Below, in pieces: positions 47,053 to 58,310 of a stretch of DNA of 64,000 bases. The first letter of the stretch is position 1. Every line of letters begins with the position of its first letter. This DNA comes from Rhodocollybia butyracea (Eukaryota; Basidiomycota; Agaricomycetes; Agaricales; Omphalotaceae), in contig JADNRY010000216.1 in the NCBI GenBank assembly GCA_015501585.1, positions 1 to 64,000 on the forward strand, written 5' to 3'. The position numbers were made by a program, and so were the translations under genes. Under the pieces are notes generated by a model that searched no databases, had not been told where the DNA came from, and saw only the letters and a list, made by a program, of their open reading frames with translations.

Positions 47053-49701
47053 GGCTGTATCTATGTTGATAGTAGAACCGATGCTAATTCAAGTTTTGTT
47101 ATGGTTATGGATATGTGTATTTAGTTTCGGAACGAAAATCACCCGATTCTAACTTGCCATTTACTACATTAGCCCGCACAACCAGCTACTTCTATGTCCT
47201 CTGCCTCCAAATTATCGTACCTCTGCAATGGATGTGGAAAACCTTTTAAGCGCACTTGGCATCTCATTCAGCACCTCAAGCTCACTCAGAAACCAAAATG
47301 CCGTGATGCGCATGAAGCGCTCAAAAAGACCATCCGGCACAGCCAGTTCATGCCTCGAAAAAATCCTAGTGTTTCCAGGCGTACTCGCACTGCTGCAGCA
47401 TCTCAGGAGAACAAGCTTGACAATGACTTGAACAAAGAAGAACTGCAACAATTCCAGGGCGACTTTTTCGGCCAAGATTATAGCCCAGATGATTTTCCCG
47501 GGTTTGACAAAGGTCCTGCAGTGCCAGTCGGCAAACCGAATGTAGACTCAGATGAAGACTCAGATGAAGACGGGTGCAGTAGCCTTGCACCTGAACTTGA
47601 GCAGACATGGGAGCCTAGGCGGGAACCTGCATTGATTCCAGAGTCCGATGATATGGCCGTAGATGAGTCCGAAGATCTGGCTCCACCAAAGGTGAATCCG
47701 CTTTTGCGAAACCTTCCTTTGCATCGGGATGATATCTATGTTGAAGTTTTTGGAGGGCGGGCTGGAGCTATCATCGACACTGGGACCTTCATGCCAGTCT
47801 CCTATGACTCAGAAGATGGGTACCAGCTCTACGAGTCTCAAATTCCAGGGATTTGTGACAACAAATGGTCCCCTTTTGCATCGAGATTGGATTGGGAGGT
47901 AGCCCAATGGGCTAAGATGCGAGGATCAAGCTCAACTGCCTTTTCTGAATTGCTGGCCATTGATGGTGTACGTGCATCGAATCATTCTTTGGTTGCAAGG
48001 GTAACTAATTTGCTCCCAAGGTCTGCAACACCCTGGATCTTTCATATCGGAACAGTGCGGAATTAAATAAGATCATTGACACCGAACTTCCAAACCAACG
48101 ACCTTCGTTTGCCTGGGCAGAAGTGGTTGTGGCTGGAGAGGCATTCGACCTTTTCAAGCAGCCATTACTTGAGTGCATATGCTCATTGTATGGCGCTCCT
48201 CAACATGCACAGTACTTATGTGTGGCTCCAGAGCGGCATTACTCCGACACGGACAAGACAAATCGCCTGTACCATGATATGTACACTGGGAAATGGTGGT
48301 GGAGCACTCAAGTAGGACCTTTCTCTGCCATTGATCCCAATCAAAAGTTCTAAAGCTTTTACTAGAAGCAGCTTGAGAAGGATAAACCAGGTGCCACTGT
48401 CGTTCCTGTTATTATCTCAAGCGATAAGACCCAGGTCACCTTATTTCACAACAAATCTGCGTACCCTGTGTACTTGACTATTGGAAACCTTCCAAAAGAA
48501 ATTCGGCGAAAACCATCCCAACAAGGCCAAATTCTCCTTGTGTACCTTCCCACTACCCGCCTCCAGCACATAACAAACAAAGCTGCCTGACACCGAGCTG
48601 TATCCAATCTATTCCATGGCTGCATGGCCAATATCCTTGCTCCCCTGAAAAGCACAGGTATCGGCGGCATTGCCATGACGAGTGGGGATGGCATTAAGCG
48701 CCGCTGCCATCCCATTCTTGCAGCCTACGTTGGTGACTATCCTGAGCAGATGCTAGTTACTTGTGGTTACTATGGCGAAAGTCCAGTCTGCGGGGTCACC
48801 AAAGATCAGTTGGGTGAATATCCTTGCACTGCTGCTTATCGAGACCATGTTCAATCAGCTGGTGCTGCAAAACTTATTGGTACTGATGAATGGATAAAAG
48901 CGTGCCTTGACGCCAACATCAAACCAGTTCAGCATCCTTTCTGGGAAGACCTCCCCTACACCGACATCTTTTGTGCAATCACACCAGATATCCTTCACCA
49001 GCTTTACCAAGGTGTTATGAAACATCTCATTGGATGGATAACAGAACTTGTTGGAGCTAACAAAGTTGATGCGTGGGTGCGACGGCTTCCAGCAAAGCAT
49101 GGTATTCGGCAATTCCACAAGGGAATTACCTCTCTTTCTCGCATCAGTGGACTCGAACATAAGCAGATGTGCACTTTTTTACTCAGCCTAGTTGTCGATG
49201 TTCCCAAGTTAACGGCCTCGCAGTCACAAAACCTAGCTTCAGGGACTCAGGCTTTGCTCGACTTCATATACATTTCATGTTTTCCAATCCAGAGTGACAA
49301 ATCATTGGATTCTATTGAAGCTTCGCTTGGTCTCTTCCATGAATACAAAAACATTTTCATTGAACTAGGTGCTTGAGAACATTTCAATCTTCCGAAAATT
49401 CATTTCTTATGCCACTACGTCCGCAGTTTCAAGCTCTTTGGCTCATCCAACAACTACAACACCGAGACAACAGAGCGCCTCCACATAGACTTTGCAAAGG
49501 ATGCCTATCGAGCGTCCAATCACAAGGATGAGTATTTGCAGATGACGAAATGGCTGGAGTGGCGCGAAAAGGTCTTGCATCACACTGCGTACCTAATGGC
49601 TGTTCAATTCTAACCGCGGCAAAAATCGTGAATGCTCATGATTCAATCAAATGAGAGCCGACAATGCCGCATGATGCAATAACCGGACAGGCCCGGACCT
49701 C

Positions 49702-51146
49702 ATGCCCTCACACCGTTCCAAACGCCGCAAAGCTGTGGGCAAGGCCCTCGAGCATGCTGGCGACGCTCTACTCAACCTTGCTTTGTCTCTTGAACTTGAG
49801 CACGAACTTTCTTCTTTGCCTTCAGCTTTGAACTTGGAGGATTTATATGAAGTCAATGAAGAAACAGAAGACATTGAAATGCTCAGGATGACTGGGAGGG
49901 CCGTTCAGTTAGTGGGTCTTGGGCTGGAAAATCCGTGTTGGGGCTGAGGGAAAAGAGGCAGCTACTTCCAATTTCCCAAATCTGAGGACTTTTTCCACAG
50001 AAGTTTGAAGTGGCCTGACCGTTGGTTCAGGCATCGATACAGGTATGAATATTAATTTTGATGATGTGCATAGAATGGGTCGGGATATGTTCTTTAAGCT
50101 GGTCAACATCTTGGAAAAGGACCCAATCTTTCAGTCTACCGGCACTAAGCCTCAACGACCAGTGGAAGATCAACTTAGCTGGAGATATGGCGCCATTGGC
50201 TCTGATGTACTCACCACTGCTCAGAACCTCTCTCTTGGTGTTGGCAGTGTATGTAATTACTGTGACCGTGTTGTATTAGCTATACGACGGCTCAGAAATC
50301 GCTTTATTTCCTGGCCTAACGTTGATCGCAAGGGTGTCATTTCCAAGTCTATTGAAGAGTGTAGTGGCTTTACCAACTGCTTAGGGTCAGGCAATGGCTC
50401 TCTTATTCGGCTGCTTGTTATGCCCAATGTTCATGGAGCCATCTACCTGTGTCGAAAGAAGTTTGCAGCGGTAAGTATGTTTTTTTCTTCTTTGATACAA
50501 CACTGATTGGTTTTTACAAGTCAACGTTCAAACAACAGTCGACCACAACCTTCGGTTCACGTCTTTTGAAATGGGCTGGCCTGGGTCAGTATCAGATATG
50601 ACGATATCGAAAAACTCAGATATATGGGCTCGTTGACAAGATTACTTTGCAGCAGGGGAGTATATACTTGTTGACAAAGGTGCGTTTCAGCTCACTGGAC
50701 TTAAATAAAAGTGATCTAAATATGTTTCTTCAGGTTATCCTACTACGCCATACTCTGTCCGGCCTTTCAGCGAGCCAGAAATTGATGCTGCTACTGTCCA
50801 ACAGCAAAAACGCATGCAAGCCTTCAACAAGACACTTTCCAGTGTTCGCATCGATGTTGAGCATGTGTTTGGCCTTCTCAAAGGCCGATTTCCCTCACTC
50901 AAAGGCATAGGCACCCACCATGACATCCAGGACACTTACCAAGTCATAGAAGCTCTCATGACCATCCATAACATGTGTATCAATTTTGGCGACACTCCGG
51001 AATACATTCCCAACTTTGACACCTCTCACCCGAAACTCTGGATGAAGTCAAAATTGTTGGCAAAAGAATTGACGGAAATACAGCTATTCCGGCACATGAG
51101 ACGGAAGCCTGGCTTTTGGCCAAAGGACGAGAGATTTGAGCAGTAA
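49702..51146 (+). pseudogene. Harbinger DDE transposase, two in-frame stops
   Basis: The N-terminal frame is 49702-49944 (RSKRRKAVGKALEHAGDALLNLAL), then TGA at 49945-49947, continuing in frame as FPKSEDFFHRSLKWPDRWFRHRYR. A very short candidate intron (50043-50073) joins to MGRDMFFKLVNILEKDPIF. Next come LRYGA-equivalent RYGAIGSDVL, SVCNYCDRVVLAI, a diverged first catalytic block near 50390-50470, VDHNLRFTSFEMGWPGSVSD, and TGA at 50634-50636. EYILVDKGYPTTPYSVRPF spans the intron 50680-50733, followed by FNKTLSSVRIDVEHVFGLLKGRFPSL. The acceptor near 50520 appears to have lost one base. This is DDE_Tnp_4-type and probably inactive. Confidence 0.88.
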
Positions 51147-51199
51147 TGATGGACAAATTAATACCGTTTAACATATGATAGTAATTAATGGAATATTTT

Positions 51200-52753
51200 C
51201 TACGGACACAGGATACTGAGCAGTGCTTCGTTGGCAGCATCCTTGAGTGCATCACTGACATTTGGCATTTGAAGAATTGCCTGTGCAGCATCAAAGCGCC
51301 TCTTGTCCTTTTCCATGATCTGTTTCTCTTCATCCTGCTTTTTCTGATACTCCCATTGTTCAGCCTCTCGTTCCAACCGCTGTCTATCCATATCTCGTTG
51401 CGCCTTCTGCTCCTCTTCTTCACGCTGCTCTCGTTTTTGTTCCAACACTAGCCTTTCATCTTCCTGTGTAGACTCACGCATCTCCTTTTCACGCAACAAA
51501 GCAAGTTGGATCTTCATTTGCGCAACGCTCTCATCAAGATACCCACTCTGTTTAGTCAGCAGCTCACTAGATGCTGCTGCGACACTAGCTCCAGCACTCT
51601 TTGGGGTTTTTGAGTCCAGTTTCGGTGTTTTGGCAGGTTTTGGAACAGGTTTGGCCATGGATTTCGGAGCGGCTGGTGTAGCGAGAGTTTTTGTGGAAGG
51701 TACGTCAGAATCATATCCGAAATTTTCATCGTAATTCAGGATTTCTCGCCCAGGACTGGGTGGCCATTCGTTTGCACCTAGTTGAAAATTGTTGTCGTCA
51801 TCATCAAATTGCATCTGCTGTGTTGGAATTCCAAGGTCCTGATCATTGCTGTCCAGTTGGTCTAGCTTGGCATCCTCATTGCTGTCCCCTCCATTTCCAG
51901 TGGGACTTTTATCATCTTCCGAGAGGTCACCATTTGAATGGCGTGGAATGGGACGGCTGACATTTGGACTTTCATGGTATCTAAGAACCAGGTTAGTCAA
52001 TTCATAGGCTTAATTCTATGTTACTCACCGATTATTGAACAGCTGGAACCAGCCTTTCGAATACCATTTGTCAATCTCTTCAGCCTTCAGTGTACCAACT
52101 TCCTTTCCTGTTCTTTTTGCCCGAGCCAGTTGCTTACGGTACATTTTCATCTCCTCAGTGTCATTGTTTTTCCCATCTACATCTTGCTCATCTCCATCTC
52201 CTCCTCCACCTGTTACTCCTTCAAATGCGCAGATATTCTTATAGACCCTGAATGAACGGTCCCATAGACCTGTCACGCTGTGGAAGGTCTTTTTAGGAAA
52301 TAATTCTATGCCAATCTGTCAAACATTGAATGTCAGTATATATCTCGCCTTAGGTATGCATATAAATACCTTTTTAAGTGTTGCACTTTTAAACTTCCTT
52401 AGCTTCTCGAAGGTTTCATCCCTGTTCGGTGCAAGAAGCCGTTCATAAAACTGGCTTTTAGCACTGTCAGACCAACGTGTGCCTTCCTTTTCAACTTCAG
52501 TCTTCTTGCGCTTTTCTCCCTGCTGGCTGCTTCCTTGCTCTGAAGGCCGTTTATGAGACTTCGTAGGTGAAGGCTGAGTCGGAATGGAAACTAATGGCGG
52601 GCGTTCCAGTGGGACATAGGCCCTTGGGTTTGGAATAGCTGTATGTGTCGGATATCCAGGAAATGCTAGCCCTGGTGGGTGCACAAGAACTCCTTCCTCT
52701 GAATTTGGAGTTGCAGGATGTCTATATGGAGGAGTTAGATAGTAACCATACAT
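51200..52753 (-). CDS. Harbinger Myb/SANT-like accessory protein (intact)
   Basis: Exons on the minus strand are 52753-52370, 52315-52029 and 51980-51200, with GTATTT and GTGAGT donors. They sum to 484 codons without a stop. The order is a Pro-rich N-terminus with basic KRPSEQGSSQQGEKRKK, a Trp-centred DNA-binding-like region (RWSDSAKSQFYERLLAP, GLWDRSFRVYKNI), an Asp/Asn-rich middle, and a long Gln/Glu/Arg coiled coil (about residues 380-450). In Harbinger elements this second protein helps the transposase enter the nucleus and bind the ends. Unlike its transposase it shows no lesion. Confidence 0.85.
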
Positions 52754-53639
52754 ATAAGGGTGCCGAGCTGTTTGGCTTGCAGCAGGCGTCAGAGGATATT
52801 CTGGTCCCTTTGTGTATATTGTTTTTCAATGGGTAATTAAAATGCCTCAGAAATGAAATCATACCCAGTCATTATTACTTTTGGTACTGTCCATGCTCTA
52901 ATGTGTGTAGGCGGCTCAACAGAGATTGAAAATGGTACGAAATAAATAAAAGGGTCGCGCCCTTCTAGTACCTACAGCCCGATGCTCCGTAGTAGTCCCG
53001 GTCATTGCTCCGGCCAAGCATCAGGCGGCATCATTGGCCTCCCATTTGATTGAATCGTGAGCACTTGCGATTTTTGATGCAATTAGAATTGAACAGCCCT
53101 CTAGAATGGCGCCGCTCTCGGGTCCAAATCACTTCCCATCCCACTGGCAGATCTACCGTTGTACCTGGGGTGCGCTACGGCTTTCCTGGCTCTCAACGCT
53201 CACTTTTAGACATGAGATGCCCTCTCGACCAGCACCTCACAAAATATTCTAGTGTGCAGTCAGTATCCTTTTTGAAGCTCAAAGATACAGGGGATTGGGG
53301 ATACAGTGCAACCCAGTTTGAAAAGGCGCTCCGAAAATTTATAGCGCAGTTCCAGAATCCAGGGTGGTCACCTTGTCAAATTGAGGAGATGGCAGTTTTT
53401 CTCGCTCTTCCTTTCCGAAGTGTTGCCGTCTGGCACAGAGTCAACTTTCGAAACAAAGAATTGTATGCTAACAAGACTCTTGATGTTGTTTCCTGCCATC
53501 CACGCCGCTATAATTCCCGCAACCAGGTCACCGAAACCTCTAATTTTGCGAATTTTGATGGTTACTCACCATTGATCACTCCATGTACATCCTCCTGCCC
53601 ACATATTGGGAAATATAACACCTGGAGGGCGTAGCTAGT

Positions 53640-54790
53640 ATACTACACTACTCAGATATGTATTCCAAACCTCAGACCTTGAGAGGCCATGCCATTACTG
53701 AGCCCAACTTCGACTCAACACCACCTGTATGTAATGATATATTTCCCTATTTGGACATACAGCTTTGACCTCCTCCGGCCTAGAGCTGGCAATTACAGCT
53801 TATTCTCTCCACAGAATGCTCTAATTTTGCTTCAGGTATATATATACTATGTAGAAATCATGTCTGTACCACTAGTATATCAAACATCCCTACCTTTACT
53901 TCGATTTTTTAAAGCACAGCCACAGTCCCAAACCTCGAAGCAGGGCCACTATTACACCACATACCAGCTTTAATTTCGCTCTAGGTACCTACTGTGCATC
54001 TATAAACACTGTGTAGACTGCTATTAGGTAGAATACCCATGCATAAACAAGCTTTTAGGCCGCTTTGCTGGCATTCTAAATATGGTAATAAAACAGCTTT
54101 GACCGCCGCTCTGGCTGTGATTTCGCTTCAGGGACCTCTGATATATCTAAAGACACTATGTACATCCCCATTAGCAAGGATATCTGCTGTACAAGCAGGC
54201 TTTTAGGCCGCTTTGCTGGCATTCCCAATTAGGCAGTGATGTACAGCTTTGACCGAAGGTAATCTAAATCTTTTCATTCAATCCAACCCATTACGGTGCC
54301 CCATCCATCGAGGTACAGTGCTAAAATATCAATACACTATCCATAGCCTTTTTTGGGCTAGCTACCCATACAGAAACATCCCAATTAGGCTCGTAAATTG
54401 CCTATTTTAACGAAGCTATCTAAACCGGCAATCGGCGAGTCACATGACCCCATCAAATGTGTACCCGCGCCGCCGCTTTAGCCATAGCTTAATATGGCCA
54501 ACTGTTATATTTCTAAATTTGGCTAAAACAGTTGTAATGTGACATGCAGATGCAAGCTTCATGTTACACACAGCGAAAAATTCCCTAATTCAGTAATTTT
54601 TCAAAGGCCAGGCTGTGACATATACCACATTGCAATGCAGGCACATTTGCTGCAGTGGACAGAACCATCTTAAATTGCAATGCAGGATGTGGCCACATCC
54701 ATCTTACATTGCATTATGGGCTCCACATCGCCTTGTCCATTTGCTGATAGCCACATTTACTTTAATTTGAAGATGTAGGATGGTTGCTCG
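53640..54790. repeat. Tandem ~150-bp repeats downstream of Plavaka
   Basis: CAGCTTTGACC recurs near 53759, 54103 and 54240. AGGCTTTTAGGCCGCTTTGC-like blocks occur near 54051 and 54198, each followed by TGGCATTC. TTTCGCTYYAGGKACCT occurs near 53979 and 54119. Together they define three or so degenerate ~150-bp units up to about 54260. They probably are the subterminal repeats of the Plavaka element. 54260-54790 is AT-rich and I see no gene in it. Confidence 0.6.
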
Positions 54791-54927
54791 TTTTGGAGAG
54801 CTGCAGATTTGGTACTAAACTTTATAATTGCTTATCCATTGCTTTCCCTTTATTTCTGAAATCTTTTCTTTGACAATTTTGTACTTTTTATTAATTCTCA
54901 AAATTATCCAATTGTGCAAAATTGCTC

Positions 54928-55045
54928 AAACTTATGTTATCTTAGCCGCCTTTTCCATATTTCGCGAATACTTAGGCGATCTTAGTTACCTTTTCCATAT
55001 TTCGCGAAAACTTTGGTGATCTTAGTAGCATTTTCAGTATTTCAA
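54928..55045. repeat. Short tandem repeat, ~43-bp unit
   Basis: Three degenerate units of the type ATCTTAGYNRCCTTTTCCATA followed by TTTCGCGAA start near 54937, 54979 and 55019. Confidence 0.6.
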
Positions 55046-55135
55046 GAAATTTTTTCAAAATTATGGAATATTTCGAGTGGGTGGTTTTCCTGATGATGGC
55101 TGCAATATGTGGGTTGGATATAGTAGTACAGTTGT

Positions 55136-55372
55136 TCAGTAGCAAACACGTACTTGTGCCCTGAGCACTGAGTTTGCCGCATTCCTATGCTTATCCCACA
55201 GAACTTCTGCCTTCTTTACCATTTTGCCTGGAGAGTTGACCCCAAAGCAATGTTTTACGTCTTGGAACTGACTTGGGCCTTGCCTGCCTTGGCTAATACC
55301 GGTATAATATGTTTCATAATGGGGATCAACATATCCATTGCTGGGTCTATAGTAGTCTACCAAGGCATACAT
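55136..55372 (-). pseudogene. Fragment related to the small secreted protein family
   Basis: A 78-codon minus-strand frame (YYRPSNGYVDPHYETYY...GVNSPGKMVKKAEVLWDKHRNA) sits beside TAGTAGTACAGTTG-like sequence, which also occurs next to the signal-peptide exon of the copy at 56830. I take it as a third, partial relative of the genes at 24982 and 56441. No start or signal exon is evident. Confidence 0.35.
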
Positions 55373-55602
55373 CAGGAAATATGCTTCTAGCCTATGCTTC
55401 CCTAGATGAGCCTCAGGGCACAGAGGCTGTCTAGACTCTAGAGTGCCCTATGTTGCCCTTACTGTTCCTTGGGAACCCTGGAGGAAGCTTGGAGTTTGCC
55501 TTGGATGAGCCTGCTGCCTGATGCTGCAGAGGCTCTTTTAAACTGCTTAGGAATCCCAGGTACTCTAGGTCTTCTATGTCTCCTGCTAGGAAAAGTCTGG
55601 GA

Positions 55603-56092
55603 TGTTGAAACTAGATTCCTGCTTATGAGTTGTATCTAATCAGTAATGTGAGTCGACTAGATGCACTTGCTATACGATCAATGAACTGTTGATATATGCT
55701 ATGTTGAAGCTCACCCTCAAACACTAGATGCAGCCTCTACGCAGGTTCGTATAGATGTAGTCAATTATGTCATTCGCTATTAGTCTTATGATACATAGCT
55801 TGTACGCTGCCTTGCAGTACCTATGAACATTATCTGTAGAATTACCATACGGACTCCATCTTCTAGGGTACATTATGCACATGTATATATGCACTCATAC
55901 ATTGTTATAGGGTTTATTGTATTCTGTAGTATAAATACTGTAGATATTTTCCTGTAACAATAACCAAGGATGCTACTACTCATCTGGACACTTGTTCTGG
56001 TCTCAACAAGCTCTCTCACATCTCGTGTAAACACCCTTACACTCTAGGTGAGTGTGCTGTCAACCATTTGTTGACTGACCGCTGTTTCTACA
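55603..56092 (+). mobile_element. Solo LTR of the copia I family
   Basis: This 490-bp copy has TGTTGAAACTAG...TTTCTACA ends, the same as the LTRs at 1648 and 7897 but diverged by scattered transitions and lacking about 25 bp around the GTTTAGCAGTACGACTC stretch. The flanks (TGGGA and GTCCC) do not match, so there is no visible target duplication. That suggests recombination between different elements or later rearrangement. Confidence 0.92.
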
Positions 56093-56440
56093 GTCCCGAG
56101 TATGGTTTCTCAAGACTGTTGGTGTTTGGCTAATTTGCCAGGATCTGCTCTTAGAAAAATGGAGGCTCTGGTTGCCGCTCCTCCTGATCCCTTGAGAGAC
56201 TGCCATTTAGCCAAGACAAAAATATATCATGCCTATTGAGAAGACCATAATATTAGTTTATTTATCAACAAGTTGTTTCACTCCGGATATTGATTAACTA
56301 GTTGTACAAGTTAGTGCGAGCGGCTGGCAGAGTCCCTCACGAGGCATGTAGAGCTCGAGCCATCGTTCTGTCAGCTAGTCTTTTTGGTAAGTTCTGGTGA
56401 TGCTCAACCAAACTTCTAGCACTAGCTTAGCATATATCAG

Positions 56441-57049
56441 TGGCCTCATCCTACTGAGGATCACAAAATGCTTTATAAAATCGGCGCCCAATGAGGTAAA
56501 TTCTTGTGTAGCGCCAGGGTAGGTATGCTGCAAGACAAGCTGCGGGCCAACCTGACGATAAATTGCCATATATCTCTGATTAACCTCCACGCCGGGACGC
56601 TTGTAATGTACGAAAACTACCAAAGGTAATATGAGGAACACAAAAAAAAATCACATTCAAGAGCAAGTACTCACCACTTGTCCCTGTCCACCCAAAACAT
56701 GGGGTCTCAGTTGTACAGATTTGTGAGCCGTCAACCTTGAAATAAAGCCGGCAATTTTGATCAATTCTTGTCCATGGAGCCTCACGAAAGTCACAGTGAT
56801 AGGTGGCTGCAATATTTAGGTTGGATCTAGTAGTACAATTACAAGTTCACAAATACTTACAGGAAGCGGCGGTGGTGGAAGCTGTCCTGGTGGGGGCGGC
56901 GTTTGTAGAATCGGCCGTAGATGCTGCACTTGGCTTGAAGACCCGGCTGCTTCTGAGTATTTGCCGTCTGGCACCGGCATCGGAGAACATACTGAAATTA
57001 TGGAGCTAGCAATAAGGGCGAGCCTGAGAAGAAGAAGAGCAGAGCGCAT
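56441..57049 (-). CDS. Small secreted protein, copy 2
   Basis: Exon 1 (57049-about 56861) encodes a clear signal peptide (MRSALLLLRLALIASSIISV) followed by a Pro-rich stretch. After a GTAAGT...CAG intron, exon 2 (about 56809-56680) reads PITVTFVRLHGQELIKIAGF...HVLGGQGQV. After a GTGAGT...TAG intron, exon 3 (about 56618 down) reads VFVHYKRPGVEVNQRYMAIY...LGADFIKHFVIL. Compared with copy 1, exon 2 lacks about 40 residues. The stop is not certain: the frame may end at TAG around 56453 or, after a shift, run to 56375. No known domain is recognised; an extracellular role is inferred from the signal peptide only. Confidence 0.55.
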
Positions 57050-57188
57050 TTTCGTGATGGCTGTTGCAAGGGATCAAAAGGGATACAGATTTCCCAGAAA
57101 GCTGTACTTGAGTAGGGGACTGACCAGCAGAACTGCTAGAACATTTACATCCACAAGTTGCTTTTATTCTAGTGTAAAGGCCATATAG

Positions 57189-58288
57189 GAGATATGATTG
57201 ATCGAAAGGACGTGGTATTCTAGCTGCTCATCAATACACCGGACTGTAGTCAACAACACTGTGTTTGTTCAACATGATCGATTCACGGGAACAAGTTATG
57301 ATGTAGTAAGTAGGCCATACACAGCTGTAAAATTTATTGTATTATCATACATCTTTATCTCTCAGGCTTGATACATACCAAGTCATAAGCCAACTTTGCC
57401 GCTTAATACTATGAAAACCTGACCGTTCATCTCTCTACCTTACACGTTAGCTGAGTGGGGGATAATAAGATTGAACACTATGCAATTCTGCAACAAGGTA
57501 GCAGTTACTGATTCAAGCGATCAACTGCATTCATATCAAGTCAGTGTTGGTTGATCTCCGAGTTGCCGATAGAATAGAATACTGAAGCAGACAGCTGTCC
57601 AAAGTTTCCCCTATCACAAGCGGTGCCAAGATCATTAACCACTGTAGTAAGACTCATGAGTGTGAAACGGAGATGTGGACTTTGTTTGGCCTCTATTAGT
57701 ATCTATTGCATGCATGCGACGCGATAGTGTATCATAATGTGAACTCAGTAAGTAATCTAAACCTCAGTAGTACACGAGTGTACAACGACTCTGCATTGTG
57801 AAATATAAGTACCTGTGAACTCAGTAAGTAATCTAAACTATAAGTGAATATCAGTACGAAGAACACAAGTAAATAGACAAATTAGCTTACCCTCAGTAGT
57901 ACACGAGTGTACAACGACTGAGGGGAATAAAGAAAAGTATCGGAATATAAATAAAGTATCGATGCCGCCTCCCGAGGCGGCCTTTCAATGAGGCGAGTAA
58001 GTAAAGATCAAGGGACAAAGGTAAAGTATTTGCCTATAAGATAAAGAAAGGAAAAACTATCAGAGCGGAGAAATACCTCCCCTTATACCGGCAACGGGCC
58101 CGAGAAGCGGGACTCCTAATAGTAATGGGGGCGGTTCTAGCCTCAACACATAATGTCACTGTTACATTGAGCGAGAAAGTCTACTACTTTCCCGATTAGT
58201 TGAGGTTAGTAGTCTTTCTCTAGATTGATTTAACTTGTCAATAAGTACGCCCCTGTGAAAGACCAGCTCGTGGTATAAGTAAGAGGTT
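57189..58288. other. No gene; short repeats and one strong hairpin
   Basis: GTGAACTCAGTAAGTAATCT occurs at 57740 and 57813, and CCTCAGTAGTACACGAGTGT occurs at 57762 and 57891. At 57964-57981, GCCGCCTC and GAGGCGGC form an 8-bp perfect stem with a 2-nt loop. The stretch could be a degenerate LTR or MITE, but I cannot find its ends. Confidence 0.5.
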
Positions 58289-58310
58289 AGAGCATTCAGT
58301 GTTGCCGCGG

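Larger units (their letters stand above)
49596..53100. mobile_element. PIF/Harbinger DNA transposon with both genes
   Basis: This 3505-bp element begins ATGGCTGTTCAATTCTAA and its other end, reverse-complemented, begins AGGGCTGTTCAATTCTAA. The inverted similarity continues for about 60-90 bp (shared GATTCAATCAAATG and TGATGC). The 3-bp target duplication CTA lies at 49593-49595 and 53101-53103. It encodes a DDE transposase (+) and a Myb-like partner protein (-), converging tail to tail as usual for this superfamily. The host frame (Plavaka) is restored when it is removed. Confidence 0.93.
47194..53634 (+). pseudogene. Plavaka (CACTA/EnSpm-related) transposase, split by a Harbinger element
   Basis: Exon 1 (47194-47967) has a C2H2 finger (CNGCGKPFKRTWHLIQHL) and an acidic region. 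Introns are 47968-48020 and 48312-48365. The catalytic region continues with GAPQHAQYLCVAPERHY, SSDKTQVTLF, HPILAAYVGDYPEQMLVTC, DILHQLYQGVMKHLI and YNTETTERLHIDFAKDAYRASN, all Plavaka hallmarks. Stops at 48588-48590 and 49374-49376 are both TGA where CGA fits. At 49595 the frame is cut by the Harbinger element. It resumes at 53104 (EWRRSRVQITSHP...) after removing one CTA, and runs to TAG at 53632-53634 through SVAVWHRVNF and TLDVVSCHPRR, the family's usual C-terminal end. I could not identify the terminal inverted repeats. Confidence 0.92.

Noticed and set aside
47968..48020. Frameshift in Plavaka near 48020-48066
   Set aside because: A good GTACGT...AAG intron restores the frame exactly, so this is splicing and not damage. 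The apparent stops at 48351-48365 likewise fall in an intron.
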